DNA from: Lachnospiraceae bacterium
Lineage (GTDB): Bacteria > Bacillota > Clostridia > Lachnospirales > Lachnospiraceae
NCBI GenBank assembly: GCA_030524665.1
Contig: JAUNGL010000008.1
Span: 1 to 44,023, forward strand
Reading direction: 5' to 3'
Length of the DNA: 44,023 nucleotides
In this document: positions 17,751-27,649 of the stretch, in pieces
Layout: each line of letters starts with the position of its first letter
Numbering within the stretch: position 1 is the stretch's first letter
Translations under genes and position numbers: made by a program
Notes under the pieces: generated by a model
What the model was told of the DNA's origin: nothing
Database searches by the model: none
The model's input: only the letters and a program-made list of their open reading frames with translations

Positions 17751-18704
17751 TCAGACATATCCGTTATCCGACCAGTTATGGCTCTTGATTCTCTCGTATT
17801 CTTCCATCGTAATCGTCAATATCGTTCCATGCTTATATCCATACGGAAACGAAAATTCACTATCTGACCGCACAAATTTCCCGCTCTTCAGGCTGTCCGC
17901 CACGAAGGGAACGTATCCCTGTGCCGCTCCCGGCTTTCCATAATAATCCAGAAACAGGCACCATCTGCCGTCCTCGAGCCGTACCGCAGTCGGTGCCTCA
18001 TAGACACCAGCCTCCAGCTCCTTCGTACTCTCCTCAAACGCATCCATTTTACGGTAAGGCCCAGTCACATCCTCCGCTTCCAGCAGAATCACTCTCTGCT
18101 GTATTTTCTGAGATTTCACAAACATATAATATCTTCCGTCTTCCTCATAGATCGCTGAGTCTATGACATCGTCATCATCTCCGCGATAAAGCAGTTCCGG
18201 CTTCGAAAATTGTGCGAAATCTCTGGTTCTGCTGCAATAAATCGCTTTATTACCATAATCATTGCAGCGATGTGACGATGACCAGTGGAGTATGTATTCT
18301 CTGTTCCTCTCATCATAAATAATATCTGGTGCCCAAACACATCCAAAATTTTCATCCCCGATTCTGACCAGACGCTGTTCCGACCAGTTAACCAGATCAT
18401 CCGACTCCCACATCGCCAGATACTTACTGCCATTCCGTCCGATTTCTTCCCAGGAGCCGTGATACTGATTTCGCATCCCATACGCCAGACTCAAATCCGT
18501 CGCCAAAATATAAAACCTGCCGTCCTCCCTTGCCCTGATAATCGTAAAGTCGCGCACACCCCGGTCCCCATAGTACGCCCACAGGACAGGTTTTCCGCCG
18601 TTCACCTTCTCCCAATGAAATCCGTCTCTGCTCAGTCCAAAATAAACCTGTTCCCCGTCCGGTGTAGTTTTCTCCTTAAAGTGTACAAATAAGTATGCCT
18701 GCAT
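17751..18704 (-). CDS. GH43-type glycoside hydrolase, compact form
   Basis: A 317-aa single-domain five-bladed propeller enzyme with no signal peptide. Probable catalytic residues lie in RGVRDFTIIRA (Asp base), DDDVIDSAIYEEDG (Asp) and EAGVYEAPTAVRLEDG (Glu acid); CVWAPDIIYDERNREYILHW is the conserved blade-2 region. GH43 relatives act on arabinan, xylan or similar plant sugars. The start follows GGGAGGATAAT. A strong promoter about 100 bases upstream (18815-18843) suggests an independent transcription unit. It resembles the propeller of the 627-aa enzyme encoded at 10971. Confidence 0.83.
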   Translation of the reverse strand: MQAYLFVHFKEKTTPDGEQVYFGLSRDGFHWEKVNGGKPVLWAYYGDRGVRDFTIIRAREDGRFYILATDLSLAYGMRNQYHGSWEEIGRNGSKYLAMWESDDLVNWSEQRLVRIGDENFGCVWAPDIIYDERNREYILHWSSSHRCNDYGNKAIYCSRTRDFAQFSKPELLYRGDDDDVIDSAIYEEDGRYYMFVKSQKIQQRVILLEAEDVTGPYRKMDAFEESTKELEAGVYEAPTAVRLEDGRWCLFLDYYGKPGAAQGYVPFVADSLKSGKFVRSDSEFSFPYGYKHGTILTITMEEYERIKSHNWSDNGYV

Positions 18705-18814
18705 ATTATCCTCCCATCTCTGCCTTTTCTTTTTGTTCAGCCTCTTCCCGATGTCACTGATCCATCCGGGAATTGTTACAGTATTCCAAATGTAATCTGA
18801 ATCTGATCAGGATA

Positions 18815-18843
18815 ATTATAACGCATACAGACTCAATTGTAAA
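18815..18843 (-). promoter_or_regulatory. Sigma-A promoter of the compact GH43 gene
   Basis: TTTACA (18843-18838) and TATAAT (18820-18815) are separated by exactly 17 bases on the minus strand. RNA would start near 18808 and carry a ~100-base leader before the ATG at 18704. Confidence 0.7.
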
Positions 18844-18869
18844 TATGGCAGGCAAACATGCCGATATCC

Positions 18870-18924
18870 GTTACTGTTCACACGTCTGCCAAAATAGCAT
18901 CTGTCTGACCAGCAACGACTCTTC
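18870..18924 (+). repeat. Interspersed repeat, truncated copy 2
   Basis: GTTACTGTTCACACGTCTGC and the next ~35 bases match copy 1 (156-102 on the minus strand) with only about eight differences. The other end of the element is absent; sequence changes abruptly to the body of the broken Rpn-type gene at about 18925. Confidence 0.7.
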
Positions 18925-19523
18925 AGGTTCCAAGGAATCCACCAGACTGCGGATGGATAACCTGTTTCTTCTGGAGGATGGCAGTTATGCACTGGTTGAC
19001 TATGAAAGCAAATATCAACAGGCTGATAAGCTCAAATATATCAACTATATTGCACGGACTCTCAAAAAACTGTATGCGGAAGGGATTCATCATCCACGGC
19101 TCAGGATGATTGTACTATATACCTCAAATGTCAAAAAAGTGGAGACGAAGCTGGATGTCGACTGTCTTCATTTCAAAATTGAAAGGCGCTTGAAAGCCAA
19201 CAGCAGCAGGTATTCGCATTGTCCGGGATTTTAACCTTTTCTGATAAAATCATCGATGCAGAATACGCTAAACAGATCAGGAGGTGGATTCAGATGACGA
19301 AAGTTGCCCAGATTTTTGAAAGAGAAAAAGAAGAAGCAGTGAAGTGAAAAAAGCAATTGAGGCAATGCAGGCACAAGTACAGGAAGCTGAGGATAATGCC
19401 AGACTTGATAAACGCAAAATACGTATTCTTCAATTATTAGTGAAAGGCAAACCCATTTCAGAAATAGCCGAAATCTTCCATATGAAAACACAGGATATTG
19501 TCAAAATCATTGAGGAAGACTAA
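18925..19523 (+). pseudogene. Broken Rpn-family recombination-promoting nuclease / transposase-like gene
   Basis: The frame reads LRMDNLFLLEDGSYALVDYE, YINYIARTLKKLY and LRMIVLYTSNVKKVETKL, matching the middle of Rpn/PD-(D/E)XK transposase-like proteins common in Lachnospiraceae. The N-terminal part with the first catalytic residues is replaced by the repeat at 18870-18924. The frame then shifts near 19195, where QQQQVFALSGILTFSDKI continues in another frame. It meets TGA at 19345-19347 and shifts again, ending LLVKGKPISEIAEIFHMKTQ ... EED-stop at 19523. Two frameshifts and the lost start make it non-functional. Confidence 0.75.
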
Positions 19524-19545
19524 CTGGATTTTCTGCAGCCCCGTA

Positions 19546-19592
19546 TAAAAAGTCCCGCAGATACCTCTCCAGGCTCTCTGCGGAACTTCTTA
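19546..19592 (-). terminator. Terminator of gltBD
   Basis: On the minus strand AAGTTCCGCAGA pairs with TCTGCGGGACTT around a ~15-base loop, followed by TTTTT. It lies about 30 bases beyond the gltD stop. Confidence 0.8.
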
Positions 19593-19618
19593 TCAAATTA
19601 TAATGATTATATCATCTC

Positions 19619-21103
19619 TTACAGATTCGTATACCCCATCAGATACTCATCGACTTCTCTCGCCGCCTCGCGTCCTTCACGGATCGCCCATACGACAAGT
19701 GACTGTCCTCTGTGCATATCTCCTGCGGTGAATACCTTCGGCACGCTCGATGCATACTTGCCCGGCGCGGTCTGCACGTTGGTGCGTGGATTCAGCGCTA
19801 CCTGAAATGCGTCAGTGACATACTTCTGCGCTCCGAGGAAGCCTGCAGCGATCAGTACGAGGTCTGCCTTGACAATCTCTTCCGTTCCTTCGACCGGAAC
19901 CATCATCATGCGGCCTGTCTTCTCGTCCTTCTGGCTCTGAAGCTTCACGAGCTTCGCCTTTACCAGTTCACCCTTCTTATTCTTGATGAACTCCGTAACG
20001 GTCGTGGTATAGATACGCGGGTCTTTTCCGAACACCGCGATAGATTCCTGCTGACCGTAATCGGTCTTGCAGATGCGCGGCCACTGCGGCCACGGATTGT
20101 TCTCTGCTCTTGTATCGGGTGCTTTCGGCATCATCTCAAGCTGCGTCACAGATGCGGCGCCGAGACGAATGGAAGTTCCGACACAGTCATTTCCGGTATC
20201 GCCGCCGCCGATGACGATGACATTCTTGCCCTTGACCGGGATGAATTTCTTGTCTGCAAAGTTGGAATCCAGCAGACTCTTAGTCGTGGCCTTCAGGAAA
20301 TCTACTGCAAAGTAAATGCCCTTCGCATCACGTCCCGGGACGTTGATATCACGCGGGTTCGATGCTCCGCACGCCAGTACGACTGCATCATAATTCTGAA
20401 GAAGCTCTTCCGCCTTTACATTCTCTCCGACGTTTGCGTTCGTGATAAATTCGACGCCTTCTTCTTTCATAAGACTCAGCCTGCGGTCGATGACCTTTTT
20501 GTCGAGCTTCATATTCGGAATTCCGTAGCGGAGCAGACCGCCGATCCGGTCATTTCTTTCATAGACTGTCACACTGTGTCCGCGCTTGTTGAGCTGCATC
20601 GCAGCGGCAAGACCGGACGGACCGCTTCCTACGACTGCGACCTTCTTGCCGGTCCGGACCTCCGGCGGGCAGGCTTTTACCAGCCCTTCCGCAAATGCAT
20701 TTTCAATGATAACGCGCTCATTTGCCTTCGTTGCCACCGGCTCGCTGTCCAGGTTGCAGGTACATGCTGCCTCACACAGTGCCGGGCAAACACGGGAAGT
20801 AAACTCCGGGAAGCAGTTCGTCTTCGTCAGGCGCTTGTACGCCTCCTCCCAGTTGCCGAGGTACACAAGATCGTTCCATTCCGGGCAGAGATTGTTCAGA
20901 GGACAGCCGGAAGCCATCCCTCCGATCATCATGCCTGCCTGACAGAACGGGACGCCGCATGCCATGCAGCGTGCGCCCTGAATCTGCTGTTTCTCTTTGG
21001 AAAGCGGCACATGGAATTCATTGAAATTCTGGATACGCTCCAGAGGTGCGATTTCCAGGTCGTTCTCCCTTTTATAGTCTAAAAATCCAGTTGGTTTTCC
21101 CAT
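19619..21103 (-). CDS. gltD: Glutamate synthase small subunit (NADPH-dependent)
   Basis: A 494-aa subunit that passes electrons from NADPH through FAD and Fe-S clusters to the large subunit. The N-terminal cysteine motifs are CMACGVPFC, CPLNNLCPEW and CPALCEAACTC (residues ~40-110). The first Rossmann motif is VAVVGSGPSGLAAAMQLNKR followed by YERNDRIGGLLRYGIPNMKL; the second is VIVIGGGDTGNDCVGTS. The C-terminus has FTAGDMHRGQSLVVWAIREG. It starts 12 bases after the gltB stop behind TAGGAGGTG. Length is normal. Confidence 0.97.
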   Translation of the reverse strand: MGKPTGFLDYKRENDLEIAPLERIQNFNEFHVPLSKEKQQIQGARCMACGVPFCQAGMMIGGMASGCPLNNLCPEWNDLVYLGNWEEAYKRLTKTNCFPEFTSRVCPALCEAACTCNLDSEPVATKANERVIIENAFAEGLVKACPPEVRTGKKVAVVGSGPSGLAAAMQLNKRGHSVTVYERNDRIGGLLRYGIPNMKLDKKVIDRRLSLMKEEGVEFITNANVGENVKAEELLQNYDAVVLACGASNPRDINVPGRDAKGIYFAVDFLKATTKSLLDSNFADKKFIPVKGKNVIVIGGGDTGNDCVGTSIRLGAASVTQLEMMPKAPDTRAENNPWPQWPRICKTDYGQQESIAVFGKDPRIYTTTVTEFIKNKKGELVKAKLVKLQSQKDEKTGRMMMVPVEGTEEIVKADLVLIAAGFLGAQKYVTDAFQVALNPRTNVQTAPGKYASSVPKVFTAGDMHRGQSLVVWAIREGREAAREVDEYLMGYTNL

Positions 21104-21115
21104 GATTCACACCTC

Positions 21116-24100
21116 CTACTCTTCGTTTCCTGCCGTAATGGCATAAAATGCTTCGATCTGAGCCTGCTCACTGCTCAGGCCCTTCTCCTCCATCTGCACG
21201 ATTGCCATCTGCATCGCCTTATACTCATGCGGAATGATCTTCTTGAACTTCGGAAGATATTCTCCGAAATTGTCGAGAATCTGTTTTCCTTTTTCGGAAT
21301 TCGTATATTTCACATGCTCACTGATCAGATCCTTCAGCTCAAGGACATCGTACTTGGAGGTAATCTTCTCAATCGCTACCATGTTCTTGTTGACCTTGGT
21401 ATACAGATTGCTTCCCTCATCCAGCACGTAAGCGATACCGCCGCTCATACCTGCCGCAAAGTTCTTTCCAACCTTGCCGAGTACTACTGCCCGGCCGCCT
21501 GTCATGTATTCGCATCCGTGGTCTCCGACACCTTCTACGACGGTGATTGCACCTGAGTTACGTACACAGAAACGTTCACCTGCAACCCCATTGATAAATG
21601 CCTTGCCGCTCGTTGCACCGTACAGGGCTACGTTACCGACAATGATATTTTCATCCTGTGCGAATTTCACACCCTTCGGCGGATATACGATCAGCTTACC
21701 GCCGGAAAGTCCTTTTCCGAAATAGTCATTGCTGTCGCCGACCAGTTCAATCGTCAGGCCGCGCGGGATGAATGCACCAAAGCTCTGTCCGCCTGCGCCG
21801 TGACATTTGATCGTATACGTATCCTCTTCCAATCCCTCCGGATATTTTCTTGTGATCTCAGAACCGAAGATTGTACCGAGTGCACGGTCAGTATTAGTCA
21901 CGTCGATTTCGATGCTGCGCTTCTGACCGCTCTCCAGTGCTCCGCCGAGCTTCCGGAGCAGGATCTTCTCATCCACGGTCTTTTCCAGTCCGAAATCATA
22001 TACCTGATTCGGATCAAAGGTAACCTTCTGGCCCTTACCTGCATACGGATTGTCGAGGATATTGCTCAGGTCGATCGCTGCACCGCGGTCATTCTCAAGC
22101 ACATCCTTCTTCTTCAGCATGTCGCTTCTGCCAACCATCTCATCAAGCGTGCGGAAGCCCAGTTTCGCCATATGCTCACGCAGATCTTCTGCGATAAATC
22201 TCATAAAGTTTACCACGTATTCCGGTTTTCCGCGGAAACGCTTGCGAAGCTCCGGATTCTGGGTTGCCACACCAACCGGACAGGTGTCCAGGTTGCAGAC
22301 TCTCATCATTACACAGCCCATCGTTACCAGCGGGCCTGTCGCAAATCCGAACTCCTCCGCACCAAGCAGCGCTGCAATCGCAACATCGCGTCCGCTCATC
22401 AGCTTTCCGTCTGTCTCGATCCGGACTTTATTTCTCAGGCCGTTCATCAGAAGTGTCTGATGTGTCTCAGCCAGTCCAAGCTCCCACGGAAGTCCTGCCT
22501 GATGGATGGAGCTTCTCGGAGCTGCTCCCGTTCCTCCGTCATAGCCGGAAATCAGGATGACCTGTGCTCCTGCCTTCGCAACACCTGCTGCTACAGTTCC
22601 GACGCCTGCCTCAGATACCAGCTTCACAGAGATATCTGCCTGACGGTTCGCATTTTTCAGATCGTAAATCAGCTGCGCCAGATCCTCAATCGAATAGATA
22701 TCGTGATGCGGCGGCGGTGAGATCAGACTGACACCCGGTGTGGAAAGTCTTGTCTTTGCAATCCACGGATACACCTTCTTGCCCGGAAGATGGCCGCCCT
22801 CACCTGGCTTTGCGCCTTGTGCCATCTTGATCTGAATCTCACGTGCACTGACCAGATACCTGGAAGTCACACCGAAACGTCCCGATGCTACCTGCTTGAT
22901 CGCAGAACAGCGGTTCTTTCCGTCCGGTCCGATCACAAGACGGTCGAGACTCTCACCGCCCTCACCGGTATTGGACTTGCCGTGCAGCATATTCATTGCA
23001 ATTGCCAGCGTCTCATGTGCTTCCTGCGAAATCGAACCGTAGGACATTGCACCTGTCTTGAATCTCCGTACGATAGACTCTACACTCTCTACTTCCTCAA
23101 GCGGCACTCCCTGTTCCGGATACTTGAAATCCATCGTACTGCGGATATAGCCCGATTCTTCTTTGTTAACAAGCTCTGTATATTCCTTGAACAGCTTGTA
23201 ATTTCCTGTTCTGGTAGACTCCTGCAGCATATGGATCGTCTGCGGGTTGTACCGATGGTGCTCACCCGCGCTTCTGGACTTATGCCATCCCATACTGTCA
23301 AGTGTCAGGTCTTCCTTCAACCCGAGCGGATCAAATGCCTTTGTATGGCGGTAATCCACATCCTGCTCGATATCCTTCATCGTGATACCGCCGACCCGGC
23401 TGACCGTATTCGTAAAGTATTTATCAATTACCTCTCCGCTGATACCGATCGCCTCGAAAATCATAGAACCCTGATAGGACTGGATCGTTGAGATACCCAT
23501 TTTGGAAGCAATCTTTACGATACCATCGATAACGGCTTTATTATAATCATTGACTGCCGCATAGTAATCCTTATCCAACATTCCGCCTTCCACCATGCCG
23601 CGGATCGTATCAAGCGCCAGATATGGATTGATTGCGCTGGCACCGTAACCGAGCAGTGTTGCGAAATGGTGTACATCTCTCGGTTCACCGGATTCCAGAA
23701 TCAGCGCCAGAGAAGTTCTCTTCTTCGTCTTAACCAGATGCTGGTGTACGGCGGAGATTGCAAGCAGCGATGGAATCGGCATCATGAATTCATCGACACC
23801 TTTATCGGTCAGCACCAGAATGTTTGCCCCGTCTCTGTGAGCACGGTCCACCTCAAGGAACAGATGATCGATTGCCTTCTCCAGGCTCGTATTCTTGTAA
23901 TACGTGATCGGAATCTCTGCTACCTTGAAGCCCGGCACCTTCATATTCTTGATCTTCAGCATATCCGTATTCGTCAGAATCGGATTCTCAATCTTAAGCA
24001 CCTGACAGTTCTCAGGCTGTTCCTCCAGCAGGTTTCCGTCCTCCCCGACGTAAATGGTTCTGGAAGTAACGATCTTCTCACGGATCGCATCGATAGGCGG

Positions 24101-25678
24101 GTTCGTTACCTGTGCGAACAGCTGCTTGAAATAATTGAACAGCGGCTGATGCTTGTGGGAAAGCACTGCAAGAGGAATATCGATCCCCATTGCGCTGATC
24201 CCCTCGCTGCCGTTCAATGCCATATTGTAGATAGAAGTTCTGTAATCCTCAAAGCTATAGCCAAATGCCTTCATCAGGCGCATCCTCTGCTCATCGGAAT
24301 ACGTTTCCGGACGCTTGTTCGGAATCTTCAGATCCTTCAGGCTTACGAGATACTGATCCAGCCATTCACCGTACGGCTGGCGGGATGCATAGCTGCTCTT
24401 CAGCTCTTCATCATCAATTACTCTACCTTTGACCGTATCAACCAGAAGCATTTTTCCCGGATGCAGACGTTCCTTCTGTACGATCTTTGTCGGATCGATA
24501 TCAAGGACACCTACTTCCGAAGACAGAATCACATATCCGTCATCCGTAATGTAATATCTCGACGGACGCAGACCGTTGCGGTCAAGCACTGCTCCCATGA
24601 TATCTCCGTCTGAGAACAGGATCGAAGCAGGTCCGTCCCACGGCTCCATCATTGTCGAATAATACTGGTAGAAATCTCTCTTCTCTTTGGACATGACTTC
24701 ATTATTGGCCCATGGTTCCGGAATCGCGATCATGACTGCCAACGGCAGATCCATACCATTCATGGTCAGGAATTCCAGCGTATTGTCCAGCATGGCTGAG
24801 TCAGACCCCTTCGCGTTAATAACCGGAAGTACTTTCGGCAGATCATCCTTGAAGTACTCTGAGTTCATCGTCTCCTCACGGCCCTGCATCTTATCCGCAT
24901 TTCCGCGGATTGTATTGATTTCTCCATTGTGCACGATAAAACGGTATGGATGTGCCCGCTCCCAGCTCGGGTTCGTATTCGTACTGAATCTGGAATGTAC
25001 GATCGCAATCGCGGAATCGTAATCCGGACTCTGCAGATCTGTAAAGAAGGTACGGAGCTGCCCGACCAGGAACATTCCCTTGTAAATAATCGTACGGCTG
25101 GAAAGCGATACCACATACGTCGTATCATTCGACTGTTCAAAGCTTCTACGCACTACGTACAGTCTGCGGTCAAACGGCAGCCCCTTCTCGACATCCTTCG
25201 GACGCTCGATAAATGCCTGCTCGATATACGGCATCTTTTCCAGTGCCTTATGTCCAAGTACCTCCGGCACGGTCGGTACCTTTCTCCATCCAAGGAACTT
25301 CAGCCCTTCTTTCTTCACAATGCTCTCAAACATTTTCTTCGCCTGATTCCTCTTCAGGACATCCTGCGGAAAGAAGAACATACCGATTCCATAATCTCTC
25401 TCTGAACCTAAAAAGATGCCAAGGTCCTTACAGGTTCTGGAAAAGAAGTTATGCGAAATCTGCAACATGATTCCAACTCCGTCACCTGTTTTTCCCTCGG
25501 CATCTTTGCCTGCTCTGTGCTCTAAATTTTCAACTATGCTTAATGCGTTCTCTACTGTCTGGTGTGTCCTGACTCCTTTGATATTAACAACTGCACCGAT
25601 ACCGCAGTTATCATGCTCGAATTCCGGCCGGTAAAGCCCCGGAGTACAGACCGATACAGACTCTTTTCTCGTATCCAT
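21116..25678 (-). CDS. gltB: Glutamate synthase large subunit (GOGAT)
   Basis: A 1520-aa enzyme converting glutamine and 2-oxoglutarate into two glutamates. Class II amidotransferase: nucleophile Cys25 in HDNCGIGAVVN, preceded by a short propeptide that is normally cleaved. A central domain is followed by the FMN barrel (KPGEGGHLPGKKVYPWIAKT, ISGYDGGTGAAPRSS). The 3Fe-4S ligands are in CVMMRVCNLDTCPVGVATQ. A C-terminal beta-helix contains GANGQ-like GAGGQSFGAF and DYFGKGLSGGKLIVYPP. It is first in the gltBD operon with a good promoter. Together with the Amt-PII fusion at 36224 it shows an ammonium-assimilation theme. Confidence 0.97.
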   Translation of the reverse strand: MDTRKESVSVCTPGLYRPEFEHDNCGIGAVVNIKGVRTHQTVENALSIVENLEHRAGKDAEGKTGDGVGIMLQISHNFFSRTCKDLGIFLGSERDYGIGMFFFPQDVLKRNQAKKMFESIVKKEGLKFLGWRKVPTVPEVLGHKALEKMPYIEQAFIERPKDVEKGLPFDRRLYVVRRSFEQSNDTTYVVSLSSRTIIYKGMFLVGQLRTFFTDLQSPDYDSAIAIVHSRFSTNTNPSWERAHPYRFIVHNGEINTIRGNADKMQGREETMNSEYFKDDLPKVLPVINAKGSDSAMLDNTLEFLTMNGMDLPLAVMIAIPEPWANNEVMSKEKRDFYQYYSTMMEPWDGPASILFSDGDIMGAVLDRNGLRPSRYYITDDGYVILSSEVGVLDIDPTKIVQKERLHPGKMLLVDTVKGRVIDDEELKSSYASRQPYGEWLDQYLVSLKDLKIPNKRPETYSDEQRMRLMKAFGYSFEDYRTSIYNMALNGSEGISAMGIDIPLAVLSHKHQPLFNYFKQLFAQVTNPPIDAIREKIVTSRTIYVGEDGNLLEEQPENCQVLKIENPILTNTDMLKIKNMKVPGFKVAEIPITYYKNTSLEKAIDHLFLEVDRAHRDGANILVLTDKGVDEFMMPIPSLLAISAVHQHLVKTKKRTSLALILESGEPRDVHHFATLLGYGASAINPYLALDTIRGMVEGGMLDKDYYAAVNDYNKAVIDGIVKIASKMGISTIQSYQGSMIFEAIGISGEVIDKYFTNTVSRVGGITMKDIEQDVDYRHTKAFDPLGLKEDLTLDSMGWHKSRSAGEHHRYNPQTIHMLQESTRTGNYKLFKEYTELVNKEESGYIRSTMDFKYPEQGVPLEEVESVESIVRRFKTGAMSYGSISQEAHETLAIAMNMLHGKSNTGEGGESLDRLVIGPDGKNRCSAIKQVASGRFGVTSRYLVSAREIQIKMAQGAKPGEGGHLPGKKVYPWIAKTRLSTPGVSLISPPPHHDIYSIEDLAQLIYDLKNANRQADISVKLVSEAGVGTVAAGVAKAGAQVILISGYDGGTGAAPRSSIHQAGLPWELGLAETHQTLLMNGLRNKVRIETDGKLMSGRDVAIAALLGAEEFGFATGPLVTMGCVMMRVCNLDTCPVGVATQNPELRKRFRGKPEYVVNFMRFIAEDLREHMAKLGFRTLDEMVGRSDMLKKKDVLENDRGAAIDLSNILDNPYAGKGQKVTFDPNQVYDFGLEKTVDEKILLRKLGGALESGQKRSIEIDVTNTDRALGTIFGSEITRKYPEGLEEDTYTIKCHGAGGQSFGAFIPRGLTIELVGDSNDYFGKGLSGGKLIVYPPKGVKFAQDENIIVGNVALYGATSGKAFINGVAGERFCVRNSGAITVVEGVGDHGCEYMTGGRAVVLGKVGKNFAAGMSGGIAYVLDEGSNLYTKVNKNMVAIEKITSKYDVLELKDLISEHVKYTNSEKGKQILDNFGEYLPKFKKIIPHEYKAMQMAIVQMEEKGLSSEQAQIEAFYAITAGNEE

Positions 25679-25772
25679 ACGTTATTCCTCCCGTATTCAG
25701 TTTGGCATGGGGGAACTCTCTCGTCCTGTCACTGTCCCAGCAGCATTTTGTGTTCCACCCAAGTTGTATTAC

Positions 25773-25801
25773 ACTATACACCCATTTTTCAAATCTGTAA
25801 A
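25773..25801 (-). promoter_or_regulatory. Sigma-A promoter of gltBD
   Basis: TTTACA (25801-25796) and TATAGT (25778-25773) have 17-base spacing on the minus strand. This gives a leader of about 85-90 bases before the gltB ATG. Confidence 0.7.
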
Positions 25802-26000
25802 TAACAAATTTTTGAAATATTTTCAGATAATTTGCAAATCAATTATATATCTTTATATTTTCTGTCTTTTTATTCTGAATCTTTATTATTTTTTCTTTTT
25901 TAAATACAATACCCTTGTTTTTCCGCCCTCCCGTCTTCAAAAAAATTTATTTTTTCTGCGCATCACACGTCAAATCTTCTTTTTATTCCAAATAATTTTA

Positions 26001-26029
26001 TTGCAAATGTGATACACACATCATAAAAT
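26001..26029 (+). promoter_or_regulatory. Sigma-A promoter of the secreted LRR protein gene
   Basis: TTGCAA (26001-26006), 17 bases, TAAAAT (26024-26029). The leader would be short (about 22 bases) and includes AAAGGAGGG. Confidence 0.65.
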
Positions 26030-26057
26030 ATACATATAGACAAAAGGAGGGAAATAT

Positions 26058-27425
26058 ATGAAAAAAATCAGATTAACCTTGTACACGCTGATTGCTGTGC
26101 TGGCTCTGACATGGGGAATGATCCCGGGATTCAGCAGCGCACCGGGAACAATTACGGCACAGGCAGCAGCAAAAACCAGCGGCAAATGCGGAAAAAATGT
26201 AACATGGAAATTCAACACGAAAACTAAAACACTGACACTCAGCGGTAAAGGCGCCACCTACGATTATACAATATACAACAACACTGAGTTTCAGAACCTT
26301 GAAATCAAGAAAATAGTTGTCAATAAAGGAATTACAAAAATTGGCACCTATATGTTTGCTTATCTGGGCACCATAGACTCAGTTTCTCTGCCGAATACCC
26401 TGACAACGGTCGGTGCCGAAGCATTTCACCATGCAGGCGGACTGGGGAATTCCAAAACACTGCCGGACAGTATCACAACGATTGAAAGCGGTGCATTTTT
26501 CGGAACAGCGATTGCGGAGTCTGCCAATTTCAAACTTCCTGCAAAGCTGAAGACTCTCGGCGGCGGTGCATTTGGTGTAGTATATAATTCAACCAAAAAG
26601 CTGACAATCAAGATCCCGGATGGCGTCACCTATGTTGGGGAATACGCTTTTTCCGGCATGCGTGGAGTTACCTTATATATCCCGGACAGCGTGACGTATC
26701 TCGGCAATCAGGGATATATAAAAGCGATCAAAGGAAATAAAAGCACTTACGTAAAGCAGCGTGCGGGAGATATGGGCCTTTCTTACAGTGGAAAAGCATC
26801 CGACGGAAAACAGGTCATCTTTGTGAAGAATTTTTCGTGGGTTGACAATATTGTCGGTTCCTTCAATCTGGAGGCATCGGTAGTCAAAGGCGGAGGCAAG
26901 CTGACTTATAAATCCTCCAACCCCAAGGTAGCCTCAGTCAGCAGCAAAGGTGTGGTAACAGTGAAAAAAGCAGGAACTGCCAAAATCACCATTACAGCGG
27001 CCAAGACCTCAAAATACCCCAAAACATCCAGAACCCTGACACTGAAGATCACAAATGCTCCCAAAGGCACCGAATTTGTTTACAAAAATATCAGATATAC
27101 AATCCTGACCAGTTCATCCAAAAAAGGAACGGTAAAGGTAACGGGAATGGATAATGACACCGCTTCCGTGACAATTCCGGATACTTTGAAAATAGGTGGT
27201 GTCACGTATACGATAAAAGAAATCGGAAATGATGCGTTCAGTTGGAAAGAAGGTCTGAAAAAAATCACAATCAAATCAAAGTCCCTGACCAAAATCGGAC
27301 AAGGCGCTTTTGACGAGATTTATGCAACGGCGAAATTTATCGTTCCGTCGAAAAAGCTCGCCGTTTACAAAAAACTGCTGAGCAGTAAGACAGGCTTCAA
27401 AGCAGGAATGACCATCAGCGCCTGA
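26058..27425 (+). CDS. Secreted BspA-like leucine-rich-repeat protein with Ig-like domain
   Basis: A 455-aa secreted protein. The signal peptide (residues ~1-35, KKIRLTLYTLIAVLALTWGM ... AQAAA) is followed by CGKNVTWKFNTKTKTLTLSG, a common start of such proteins. LRR_5-type repeats come next (residues ~90-250: SLPNTLTTVGAEAFHHAG, LPDSITTIESGAFFG, IPDGVTYVGEYAFSG). A bacterial Ig-like group 2 domain spans ~270-340 (KLTYKSSNPKVASVSSKGVV). Another LRR_5 unit follows near the end (IPDTLKIGGVTYTIKEIG). No sortase motif is seen. Family members attach to host or food surfaces; the ligand is unknown. Confidence 0.88.
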   Translation: MKKIRLTLYTLIAVLALTWGMIPGFSSAPGTITAQAAAKTSGKCGKNVTWKFNTKTKTLTLSGKGATYDYTIYNNTEFQNLEIKKIVVNKGITKIGTYMFAYLGTIDSVSLPNTLTTVGAEAFHHAGGLGNSKTLPDSITTIESGAFFGTAIAESANFKLPAKLKTLGGGAFGVVYNSTKKLTIKIPDGVTYVGEYAFSGMRGVTLYIPDSVTYLGNQGYIKAIKGNKSTYVKQRAGDMGLSYSGKASDGKQVIFVKNFSWVDNIVGSFNLEASVVKGGGKLTYKSSNPKVASVSSKGVVTVKKAGTAKITITAAKTSKYPKTSRTLTLKITNAPKGTEFVYKNIRYTILTSSSKKGTVKVTGMDNDTASVTIPDTLKIGGVTYTIKEIGNDAFSWKEGLKKITIKSKSLTKIGQGAFDEIYATAKFIVPSKKLAVYKKLLSSKTGFKAGMTISA

Positions 27426-27510
27426 CAGCCACCTCAGGCATGCTTCTGTTCCGTTGCCTCACGGAAATAAACATCTTTCCAGATGAGAGCAGCCTGGCAA
27501 ATGAATCGTC

Positions 27511-27585
27511 AGAGGGTGCTGCAAATTGTGAACCAGTTATAGGCAAGCCATTGTGACTGTCAGCGATTTTGCAGCACCCTCTTTA
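27511..27585 (+). terminator. Terminator after the LRR protein gene
   Basis: AGAGGGTGCTGCAAA and TTTGCAGCACCCTCT form a long stem around a ~44-base loop, followed by CTTTATT on the plus strand. The loop is long for an intrinsic terminator, and there is no T run on the minus strand. Confidence 0.6.
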
Positions 27586-27649
27586 TTGATGCATTTTCCC
27601 GAAAAATATCCTCTTTCAGGATGATTATTAACGTCTCATGAAATCATTT

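Larger units (their letters stand above)
25679..26057. other. AT-rich divergent intergenic region
   Basis: It carries the gltB promoter (25773-25801, minus) and the promoter and ribosome site of the secreted LRR protein (26001-26051, plus). Between them lie about 200 bases of very AT-rich sequence with T tracts on both strands. I see no gene or clear hairpin there. Confidence 0.6.

Noticed and set aside
19712..21082. 456-codon plus-strand frame opposite gltD
   Set aside because: Antisense shadow of a clearly conserved gene; His/Cys/Arg-rich composition and no ribosome site.
21800..24613. Several 230-315-codon plus-strand frames opposite gltB
   Set aside because: Antisense shadows of glutamate synthase; no family resemblance.
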